From JAXLRU01 sp046330935 (lineage in GTDB: Bacteria; Actinomycetota; Actinomycetes; Actinomycetales; Kineosporiaceae), in the NCBI GenBank assembly GCA_046330935.1, contig JAXLRU010000007.1, forward strand, positions 248,001-312,000: DNA of 64,000 nt, in the 5' to 3' direction. Below the pieces are notes generated by a model, which was not told the origin of the DNA, ran no database searches, and saw only the letters and a list, made by a program, of their open reading frames with translations. Positions 57,401 to 64,000 of this stretch are shown piece by piece; positions within the stretch are counted from its first letter, which is position 1, and each line of letters opens with the position of its first letter. A program made the position numbers and the translations under genes.

Positions 57401-58180
57401 TCACGACGCCGCCGAGTTGGCCTCGGCCAACGCGTTCGCGCCGCCGACGATCTCGCTGATCTCCTGCGTGATCTCGGCCTGGCGGGCGGTGTTCGCGAGG
57501 CGCGTGTAGCGGCGGATGAGCTCCTCGGCGTTGTCCGTCGCCGACTTCATCGCGCGCTGGCGGGCGGCAAGCTCGCTGGCGGCCGCCTGCAGCAGCGCCG
57601 TGAAGATCCGGGCCTCGACGTAGCTGGGCAGCAACGCGTCGAGCACCGCCGACGGGGAGGGCTCGAACTCGTACAGCGGAAGGACGTCGTGGGGGTCGGT
57701 CGGGGCCTCCCCCTCGACGACCTCCAGCGGCAGCAGGCGCAGGACCTCGGGGGTCTGGGTGACCATGTTCACGAACCGCGTGGACACGACGTAGATCTCG
57801 TCGACGCCGCCCTCCGCCTCGTCCGTGAGGAAGGCCTGGATCAGCGTGCCCGCGATCTCCTGCGCCACCTCGATGGTCGGGGAGTCGCTGAACCCGCCCC
57901 ACTCGCGGGCCGCCTCGCGGCCGCGGAAGCGGTAGTACGCCGACGCCTTGCGACCGACGAGGTAGGGCACGACCTCCTTGCCGTCCTCGCGCAGCAGCGA
58001 GGTGAGGCTCTCGGCCGCCTTGAGCACGTTGCTGGAGTACGCGCCGGCGAGGCCGCGGTCGGCGGTGACGACGAGCACCGCCGAGCGGCGGATCGTGTCC
58101 TTCTCGCTGGTCAGCGGGTGGTCCTCGCGGGAGTGCGTGGCCACGGCGGCGACTGCCCGCGTGATCGCCCGGGCATAGGG
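57401..58180 (-). pseudogene. atpG: ATP synthase gamma subunit, N-terminus missing
   Basis: About 260 residues of the gamma subunit are readable, from PYARAITRAVAAVATHSRED to GGANALAEANSAAS at the end, including RSAVLVVTADRGLAGAYSSNVLKAAE and the C-terminal helix with IRRYTRLANTARQAEITQEISEI. The first 45 or so residues of every gamma subunit (GAQLRVYRRRIKSVQSTKKITRAMELIAAS type) are absent: the homology begins 25 bases from the atpA stop, leaving no room for them and no start codon. The C-terminal half of the rotor helix is normal. Given the clear errors in atpA next door, loss of about 150 bases in the assembly is the best explanation. Confidence 0.85.
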
Positions 58181-58202
58181 GGCCGGCCCGGGCGGAGGTC
58201 GG

Positions 58203-59826
58203 TCAGCGCCGGGTGACGATCTGCTCCTGGGAGACGTCGTCGTCGTCCAGGGCCTCGGCGGGCTCCTCGTGGGCCAGCGGCGACTGCTTGCCCAGGCGCT
58301 CCGGAACTGGCTCTTGAACTCGGCCACGCCGAGGTCGAGGGCCGACAGGGTGTCGTCGGACATCGCCTTGGTCTCGCGGATGGTGTCCAGGATGGGCGTC
58401 GTGCGGCGCAGGAAGTCGAGGAACTCCTGCTCGAAGCGCAGGACGGCGACCTCGATCGAGTCGAGGTGACCGCGGGTGCCTGCCCAGATGGCGATCGCCT
58501 GCTCCTCCACCGAGTACGGCGCGTACTGGGGCTGCTTGAGCAGCTCCACCGCGCTGACCGCGCGAGAGCCAGGCCCGGCTGGCGGCGTCGAGGTCGTGGA
58601 GGCGAACATCGCGAATCGCCTCCAGCGCGCGGTACTGCGCGAGGTCGACACGCAGCGAACCGGACACCTGCTTCATGGCCTTGATCTGCGCGGCACCACC
58701 GACACGGGAGACCGAGACACCCACGTCGATCGCCGGGCGGACGTTGGAGTTGAACAGGTCGGCCTGGAGGTAGATCTGGCCGTCGGTGATCGAGATGACG
58801 TTGGTCGGGATGTAGGCCGAGACGTCGTCGGCCTTGGTCTCGATGATCGGCAGGCCGGTCATGGAGCCGGCACCCATCTCGTCGGAGAGCTTCGCGCAGC
58901 GCTCGAGGAACCGGCTGTGCAGGTAGAAGACGTCGCCGGGGTAGGCCTCGCGGCCCGGCGGGCGGCGCAGCAGCAGCGAGACGGCGCGGTAGGCCTCGGC
59001 CTGCTTGGACAGGTCGTCGAAGACGATCAGGACGTGCTTGCCGGCGTACATCCAGTGCTGGCCGATGGCCGAGCCGGAGTAGGGCGCCAGGTACTTGAAG
59101 CCCGCGGGGTCGGAGGCGGGAGCGGCGACGATCGTCGTGTACTCCAGTGCCTCGCCTCCTCCAGCAGCGCGCACGCCGGCGATGGTGGAGCTCCTTCGGG
59201 TCGTCGTAGATGCAGCGCACCTGCTGCGTCGGGTCGCCGGAGGCCCAGTTGGCCTTCTGGTTGATGATCGTGTCGATGGCCACCGCGGTCTTGCCCGTCT
59301 GGCGGTCACTGATGATCAGCTGGCGCTGGCCACGGCCGATCGGGGTCATGGCGTCGATGGCCTTGATGCCGGTCATCAGCGGCTCGTGCACGCCCTTGCG
59401 CTGCACGACCGTGGGGGCCTGCAGCTCGAGGGCGCGCAGCGTCTCGGCGGCGATGTCCCCGAGGCCGTCGATGGGGCGGCCCAGCGGGTCGACGACGCGC
59501 CCGAGGAACGCGTCACCCACCGGGACGGAGAGGATCTCGCCGGTGCGGCGCACCTCCTGGCCCTCTTCGATGCCGGTGAACTCGCCGAGGACGACGACGC
59601 CGACCTCGCGCACGTCGAGGTTCAGCGCGAGGCCCAGCGTGCCGTCCTGGAACTCCAGCAGCTCGTTGGCCATGACGCTCGGCAGGCCTTCGACCCGCGC
59701 GATCCCGTCCATCGCCTCGGTGACGCGGCCGACCTCCTCGCGGGCGGCCGTGCCGGGCTCGTAGGACTGGACGAACGCGTCCAGCGCCTGCCGGATCTCC
59801 TCCGGACGGATCGTCAGCTCCGCCAT
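58203..59826 (-). pseudogene. atpA: ATP synthase alpha subunit, multiple frameshifts
   Basis: All parts of an alpha subunit are here but in three frames. Frame one from ATG 59826 covers MAELTIRPEEIRQALDAFVQ to the P-loop SDRQTGKTAVAID and DPTQQVRCIY. At about 59165-59205 bases are missing and the frame changes (STIAGVRAA, YTTIVAAPASDPAGFKYLAPYS). Near 58555-58625 small insertions break LEAFAMFASDLDAASRA, after which VELLKQPQYAPYSVEEQ reads in a third frame, and near 58310 it shifts back to end PAEALDDDDVSQEQIVTRR. The affected residues are invariant in the family, and the errors are single bases, which points to poor local sequence quality rather than a dead gene. Confidence 0.88.
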
Positions 59827-59899
59827 GTGACGTCCCTGCCTTCTTCGCCTTCGGTGTTGCGTCGCTGCTGGAATGCGGTGCCGCGGCCGAGTGGGGTCG

Positions 59900-60733
59900 T
59901 TAGCCGGCCAGCCGGCGGCGGGCAGCCGCGAGCCGGGTCAGCAGGGTGCCGTCGAGGACCTCGCCCGCGAGTTGCACCCGCAGCCCACCGACGACCTCCG
60001 GGTCGAGTTGTACGTTGAGGCGCACGGACTGGCCGTAGACGCGCTCCAGTGCCGCGGCCAGCCGCTGCCGCTGCGCCTGGGTCAGCGGAACGGCGGTGGT
60101 GATGTCGGCGACGTGACGGCTGCGCCGGGCCGCTGCGACCGCCAGGAAGCCGTCGAGCACCCGCTCGAGCCGACGGCCGCGGGCAGCGGCGACGGCCCTC
60201 GTGGCCAGGACCTGGGTCTGCGGCTTCACCTTGCCCGCCACCAGGGTGGCGAGGAGGTCGACCTTGCGTGCCTGCCCGACGGTGCGGGGCGACAGCGCGT
60301 CCCGCAGGCCCGGGTCGCTCCCGACGGTGCGGGAGAGGCGGAACAGCTCGTCCTCGACCTCGTCGAGCGACCCGGCAGCCTCTGCCGAGAACAGCACGGC
60401 GGTGACGGCGAGGTGCTCGACCCCGACCGTGAGGTCGCCCGGCTCGGACCAGCGGGCCCGGACCAGGCCGGACAGCAGATCGAGGGTGACCCCGCCGACC
60501 TGGCCGCCGAACAGCCGCTGGACGAGCTCGGCGCGGGCCTGGGGCTGCCGGGAGGTGTCGGTCAGGGCGCGGCGGAGGCCGGCGTTGTCGGCCAGCACGT
60601 CGGTGACGGCGAACAGCTCCTCACCGACCCCCTGGGCCGTCGACGCCGACAGCGCCGAGTCCAGCACCTCCTCGGCCGCGACCAGGGACTCCTTGCTGAC
60701 CCCGCGCAGCGTGGAGGCGTAGGAGACCGCCAT
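59900..60733 (-). CDS. atpH: ATP synthase delta subunit
   Basis: A 277-residue delta subunit, the stator piece that joins b to the alpha3beta3 head. The N-terminal helical bundle (YASTLRGVSKESLVAAEEVLDSAL) and C-terminal part (TAVPLTQAQRQRLAAALERVYGQSVRLNVQLDPEVVGGLRVQL) match the family; the length is at the long end, as is normal in actinomycetes. ATG at 60733 shares one base with the atpF stop (TGATG). Confidence 0.93.
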   Translation of the reverse strand: MAVSYASTLRGVSKESLVAAEEVLDSALSASTAQGVGEELFAVTDVLADNAGLRRALTDTSRQPQARAELVQRLFGGQVGGVTLDLLSGLVRARWSEPGDLTVGVEHLAVTAVLFSAEAAGSLDEVEDELFRLSRTVGSDPGLRDALSPRTVGQARKVDLLATLVAGKVKPQTQVLATRAVAAARGRRLERVLDGFLAVAAARRSRHVADITTAVPLTQAQRQRLAAALERVYGQSVRLNVQLDPEVVGGLRVQLAGEVLDGTLLTRLAAARRRLAG

Positions 60734-61308
60734 CAGGCGTTCCCCGCCGGCACGCCGTCGAGCTCGTCGAGGAAGCGGTCGATCACCCGCTGCTGGCGCG
60801 CGTCGTCGGCCAGCGCCTCACCGACGATGCGCTCGGCCAGGTCGGTCGCGAGGCGACCCACCTCGGTGCGCAGCGCCGCCACCGCCTGCTGGCGCTCGGC
60901 GGCGATCTGCGCGTGAGCGGCCGATGTGATCCGCTCGGACTCCTCCTGCGCGCGGGCGCGCAGCTCGGCGATGATCTGCGCCCCCTCGGCACGCGCCTCC
61001 TCGCGGATGCGGGAGGCCTCCTCGCGCGCCGAGGCCAGCTGGGCCTGGTACTCCTGCAGCGCGGCGGTGGCGTCCGCCTGGGCCTGCTCGGCCTTGGCGA
61101 TGCCGCCCTCGATGAGGGCGGCCCGTTCGGCCAGCGCCGCCTCGAGCCGCGGCACGACGACCTTCGCGATGACCACGTAGAGGATCGAGAAGGCGATCAA
61201 CCCGACGATCAGTTCTGCCGGGTGGGGGATGATCGGGTAGGCCTTCTCCCAGAACGACTCCTCGCCTCCTTCCTCGGGCGCGGCGAGGATCGCGATTGCG
61301 GACATCAT
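60733..61308 (-). CDS. atpF: ATP synthase b subunit
   Basis: A 191-residue b subunit. One membrane helix near the N-terminus (LIVGLIAFSILYVVIAKVVVPRL, about 33-55) is followed by a long charged coiled coil (AQADATAALQEYQAQLASAREEASRIREEARAEGAQ), which forms the stator stalk, and a delta-binding end. GAGGAG lies eight bases ahead of two adjacent ATG codons (61308 and 61305). Confidence 0.94.
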   Translation of the reverse strand: MMSAIAILAAPEEGGEESFWEKAYPIIPHPAELIVGLIAFSILYVVIAKVVVPRLEAALAERAALIEGGIAKAEQAQADATAALQEYQAQLASAREEASRIREEARAEGAQIIAELRARAQEESERITSAAHAQIAAERQQAVAALRTEVGRLATDLAERIVGEALADDARQQRVIDRFLDELDGVPAGNA

Positions 61309-61340
61309 GCGGACTCCTCAGGCAAGCCGTGGGGCGGGGG

Positions 61341-61544
61341 TCACTGAATGAACGCGAGGACCAGACCGAACAGCGCGAGGGCCTCGGCGAGCGCGAACCC
61401 GAGGATCGCGATCGGCTGGAGCAGGCCACGGGCCTCGGGCTGGCGGGCGACGCCGTTGATGTAGGCGGCGAAGATCAGACCGACGGCGATGGCCGGGCCG
61501 ATCGCAGCGAGGCCGTAACCGACGACGTTGAGGCTGCCATCCAT
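61341..61544 (-). CDS. atpE: ATP synthase c subunit
   Basis: A 67-residue c subunit: two membrane helices joined by the polar loop ARQPEARG. The first has the Gly/Ala-rich packing GYGLAAIGPAIAVGLIFAAY; the second holds the proton-carrying Glu in GFALAEALALFGLV. ATG at 61544 is the usual start (MDGSLNVVGYG). It follows atpB by 95 bases, with AGGAAC about eight bases ahead. Confidence 0.95.
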   Translation of the reverse strand: MDGSLNVVGYGLAAIGPAIAVGLIFAAYINGVARQPEARGLLQPIAILGFALAEALALFGLVLAFIQ

Positions 61545-61639
61545 GGTTGCTGTCCTGTTCCTTTCTCGTCGGACACCGACGGATCGGCGACCGAAGGGGC
61601 TGGACTGGCGGGACGTCCCCGCCAGGCAGAGCGGGAAAC

Positions 61640-62431
61640 TCAGTGCTCGTCGGCGAGGTTCCCGGCGATGTACATCGCGCTCAGCAGCACGAAGACGTAC
61701 GCCTGGAGGAACTGGACGAACATCTCGAAGAACGTCATGACGATGCCCAGCAGGAAGGCGGCGATGCTGCCCGCCTGGATGCCCGGGTTCGAGCCGTGCA
61801 GCAGCATGTACTCGCCGCCGAGGATGAACACCAGCAGGAGCATGTGCCCCGCGAACATGTTCGCGAACAGACGCATGGAGAGCGTGAGCGGACGCGTGAT
61901 GAAGAACGTCATCACCTCGAGCAGCCACACGAACCAGACGATCCACCAGGGCAGGCCCTTGGGGACGAGCCCCGTGAAGTAGCCGACCGGGCCGTGCTTG
62001 CGGAATCCGACCGCGTGGTAGACCACGAACGTCACGAGCGTGACGGCGACGGCGAAACCGTAACGGCTGAAGGTGGGGAACTGGATCGGCGGGATGACGC
62101 CGAACAGGTTGTTCACGAGGATCAGCAGGAACTGCGTGAACAGCAGCGGCACGAACTTCAGGAAGTCGTGCGAGCCGATGACGTCCTTGGCCAGCCCGTT
62201 GCGGACCAGCCCGTAAACCCCCTCGACGAGGAACTGGCGGCGCCCGGGGACGACGCTCAGGTTGCGCGTGGCGACGAGGAGGAACCCGCCGACGAGGACG
62301 ACCGACAGCAGGATGACGAACATCGGCCGGGTGATGGCCCAGGCGCCGTCGCCGATCAAGGGCTGCCAGAAGTCGGACGAACCAGGGGCTTCGAAGCCGT
62401 CGGACGATTCGGCGGCGAGCACGAAGCTCAC
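61640..62431 (-). CDS. atpB: ATP synthase a subunit
   Basis: A 263-residue membrane subunit that forms the proton half-channels beside the c ring. It has five or six membrane helices, including FVPLLFTQFLLILVNNLFGVIPP and the essential arginine in LTLSMRLFANMFAGHMLLL. The C-terminus VFVLLSAMYIAGNLADEH is normal. GTG at 62431 (VSFVLAAESS) has GAGGAGACC ahead. Confidence 0.95.
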   Translation of the reverse strand: MSFVLAAESSDGFEAPGSSDFWQPLIGDGAWAITRPMFVILLSVVLVGGFLLVATRNLSVVPGRRQFLVEGVYGLVRNGLAKDVIGSHDFLKFVPLLFTQFLLILVNNLFGVIPPIQFPTFSRYGFAVAVTLVTFVVYHAVGFRKHGPVGYFTGLVPKGLPWWIVWFVWLLEVMTFFITRPLTLSMRLFANMFAGHMLLLVFILGGEYMLLHGSNPGIQAGSIAAFLLGIVMTFFEMFVQFLQAYVFVLLSAMYIAGNLADEH

Positions 62432-62488
62432 GAGGTCTCCTCACTGCCAGGAACGACCCGCGCCAGGGGCGCAGGAGGGGCTACGGGA

Positions 62489-62740
62489 TCAGCGGACACG
62501 GTACCTGACCATGACCGCGTACACGGCGAGGGCCATCCCCCCGACCATGCCGACCACGGTGAACACCGTGATGCCGAGCCAACGATCGAGGAGCCAGCCC
62601 AGGCCGCCGTACAGCGCGGGCCCGGTCACGAGCGTGGCGAGAGCGTTGTACCCGGCCATCTCAGCCCGCGGCCCATCACCCACCGTGGCGGGAGCGGCTG
62701 CGGGCGGAGGTGCCTCGGCCAGCGTCACCTCGTCTGCCAC
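62489..62740 (-). CDS. AtpZ/AtpI-like ATP synthase assembly protein
   Basis: An 83-residue protein with two membrane helices (ALATLVTGPALYGGLGWLLDRWLG, TVFTVVGMVGGMALAVYAVMVRY) of the AtpZ type, which helps c-ring assembly or carries magnesium or calcium for the synthase. GTG at 62740 has TAGGAT six bases upstream, so the F0 genes may have a promoter of their own here. Confidence 0.82.
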   Translation of the reverse strand: MADEVTLAEAPPPAAAPATVGDGPRAEMAGYNALATLVTGPALYGGLGWLLDRWLGITVFTVVGMVGGMALAVYAVMVRYRVR

Positions 62741-62752
62741 GCACGGATCCTA
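62741..62752 (-). promoter_or_regulatory. leaderless promoter -10 for the atp operon
   Basis: TAGGAT (62747-62752), then CCGTGC, then GTG at 62740. This would be the main start of atp transcription. Confidence 0.5.
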
Positions 62753-62862
62753 GCAGGGGCTAGCCGACCCGACGCGGCAGGGTATGGACGAAGGTCCTGT
62801 TCCTTGAGGCGAACCGGACAAGGCCGTTCGGCGACCTCGGCGATGTGATGCGCCTCACAGAA

Positions 62863-63297
62863 TCAGTCACCGTACGTGAGCACACGGCTGCGCTGAAAGC
62901 CCCGAACGACACCCACCGTGCCGGTCAGAGAGCCCACCGCCACCCCGGCGCCGACGGCGCCGTGCGGCAGCTCCTGCCACCGCAGCAGCCACACCGCCGC
63001 GGCCGCCACGATCGTGAGCAGCAGCCCGTACAGCCCCAGCGCCGCGACGGGTGCCAGCGCATCCGGCGAGCCCCCCACGAGACGCCCGAGCAGCCACGGG
63101 CCAGCCGCCAGAACCAGCAGCGCCAGCGTGCCGCCGATCAGCACGGCCCCGCCCACGGCGGGCCCACGACCGTCGCGCGAGGCCACCACCAGAGCCGCCA
63201 CCAGCGCCGTCACGCCGGCCCCGGCACTCCCCCACGTCAGCGCCCCCCGGGCCATGGCCGCTCCCGCCGCCGCGGTGCTCGACGTCGTCACGCTCAC
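62863..63297 (-). CDS. conserved membrane protein upstream of atp genes (ATP synthase I-like)
   Basis: A 144-residue protein with four membrane helices (GVTALVAALVVASRDG, VGGAVLIGGTLALLVLAAGPWLLG, APVAALGLYGLLLTIVAAAAVWLL, GAVGAGVAVGSLTGTVGVV). It occupies the place between the wecA-like gene and atpB where actinomycetes usually carry such a protein (for example Rv1303). GTG at 63297 overlaps the stop of the wecA-like gene by four bases. Probably helps ATP synthase assembly; unproven. Confidence 0.78.
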   Translation of the reverse strand: MSVTTSSTAAAGAAMARGALTWGSAGAGVTALVAALVVASRDGRGPAVGGAVLIGGTLALLVLAAGPWLLGRLVGGSPDALAPVAALGLYGLLLTIVAAAAVWLLRWQELPHGAVGAGVAVGSLTGTVGVVRGFQRSRVLTYGD

Positions 63298-64000
63298 GCC
63301 CCACCCGCCCGGACCGCGTCGGCGGCGGCGGGCCCGGCGGGCCCTGCCTGCGACGCCGGCTGCAGCGCGGAAGCTTCGGCGACGGCGACCGGCGCACCGA
63401 CCGCGCCGTGCCGGCGGGCGCGCAGCGGCCCGAGGGTCAGCACGGTCGCCACCACGACGGCGACCAGCCCCAGCGCCAGCGACGTCACGACCGGGACGAA
63501 CGCGACCGACGCGACGCCGAACGCGGCCGTCGCCGCCCACACGTACATGATCAGGACGGCGCGGCCGTGGCTGTGCCCCAGCTCGAGCATCCGGTGGTGC
63601 AGGTGGTGCTTGTCGGGGGCGAAGGGCGACCGCCCGGCCCTGGTGCGGCGCAGCACCGCGAGCACGAGGTCGATCAGGGGCAGCGCGAGGACGGCCAGCG
63701 GCAGCGCGACCGGCACGAACGCGGGCACGATCTGCGCCTGCGACACGACGTTGGGGTCCACCTGCCCGGTGATCGCGATCGTGGAGCTGGCCAGGAGCAG
63801 TCCGATCAGCATGGACCCGCTGTCGCCCATGAAGACGCGGGCGGGGTGGAGGTTGTGCGGCAGGAACCCCACGCACGAGCCCACGAGCGCGGCGGTCACG
63901 AGCGTGGCCAGCGAGGAGTAGTCGTTGGGGCTGGCGTCGCGGGAGAGCAGGTAGGAGTAGACGAAGAACGCCGACGCCGCGATGCCGACGATCCCCGCCG
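63294..64000 (-). CDS. WecA/TagO-like polyprenyl-phosphate sugar-1-phosphate transferase, 3' part
   Basis: About 235 residues of an MraY/WecA-family membrane enzyme; its 5' part lies beyond the window. It transfers a sugar 1-phosphate, probably GlcNAc-1-P, to undecaprenyl (or decaprenyl) phosphate to start a cell-wall polymer. Seen: membrane helices, PARVFMGDSGSMLIGLLL with the catalytic-type Asp, LALPLIDLVLAVLRRTRAGRSPFAPDKHHLHHRMLELGHSH (the His-rich loop of the family), and a disordered Ala-rich tail. Its position at the head of the atp genes is usual in actinomycetes. Confidence 0.9.
   Translation of the reverse strand, partial: AGIVGIAASAFFVYSYLLSRDASPNDYSSLATLVTAALVGSCVGFLPHNLHPARVFMGDSGSMLIGLLLASSTIAITGQVDPNVVSQAQIVPAFVPVALPLAVLALPLIDLVLAVLRRTRAGRSPFAPDKHHLHHRMLELGHSHGRAVLIMYVWAATAAFGVASVAFVPVVTSLALGLVAVVVATVLTLGPLRARRHGAVGAPVAVAEASALQPASQAGPAGPAAADAVRAGGA

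Overview
The window is a stretch of chromosome from a high-GC actinomycete. The evidence is the very high GC content with many GTG starts, GatCAB indirect aminoacylation genes, NucS, the complete GlgE alpha-glucan pathway, DUF2550 beside atpC, and the actinobacterial atp operon order. The genus cannot be fixed from sequence alone. No tRNA, rRNA, CRISPR array, transposase, integrase or phage gene was seen.

Layout. 1-3000: the end of a PQQ-type sugar dehydrogenase, a small hypothetical gene, a 2-hydroxyacid dehydrogenase and a small membrane protein. 3004-6406: gatB, gatA and gatC on the minus strand. 6407-7051: a leader region followed by an orphan signal peptide that runs into the end of ligA. 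7052-16219: ligA, a hypothetical gene, three tandem secreted paralogues and a MetE-like protein. 16388-24420: a small hypothetical gene and a purine catabolism block (allantoicase, allantoinase, malate synthase, Asp/Glu-type racemase, NCS1 permease, GntR regulator). 24498-27590: an APH-family kinase, mnmA and a cysteine desulfurase. The gat, ligA, metE-like, mnmA and desulfurase genes form a familiar actinobacterial block, here spread apart by the secreted paralogues and the purine genes. 27640-29641: a DUF885 peptidase and a YbjN protein. 29720-42673: glgX, glgP, glgE, treS and a fused maltokinase-glgB gene. 42758-45976: a thioredoxin/TPR protein, a lipoprotein and a frameshifted membrane protein. 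46156-48882: a degenerate GGDEF protein and a Scy/DivIVA-like coiled coil. 48896-54891: alpha/beta hydrolase, zinc-finger protein, FmdB-type protein, nucS, D-amino-acid oxidase, MalY-type lyase, STAS protein, DUF2007 protein and pduO. 54919-63297: DUF2550 and the atp operon read on the minus strand (atpI-like, atpZ, atpB, atpE, atpF, atpH, atpA, atpG, atpD, atpC), headed by a wecA-like gene cut by the window end.

How the genes work together. TreS makes maltose from trehalose, the maltokinase domain phosphorylates it, GlgE polymerises maltose 1-phosphate into alpha-1,4-glucan and GlgB branches it; GlgP and GlgX break it down. The purine block would import a hydantoin or allantoin, racemise it, open it to allantoate and ureidoglycolate, and direct glyoxylate into malate under GntR control.

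Most notable observations: a single reading frame joining maltokinase to GlgB; at least 17 start codons preceded 6 to 8 nt upstream by a TANNNT-like hexamer, suggesting leaderless mRNAs; a 15-codon open reading frame overlapping the gntR start; an orphan signal peptide behind a possibly structured leader; three tandem secreted paralogues, two with hairpins sharing an identical 24-nt core; and several frameshifts, with a cluster that breaks atpA and removes the start of atpG. The atp damage looks like local sequence error rather than biology.
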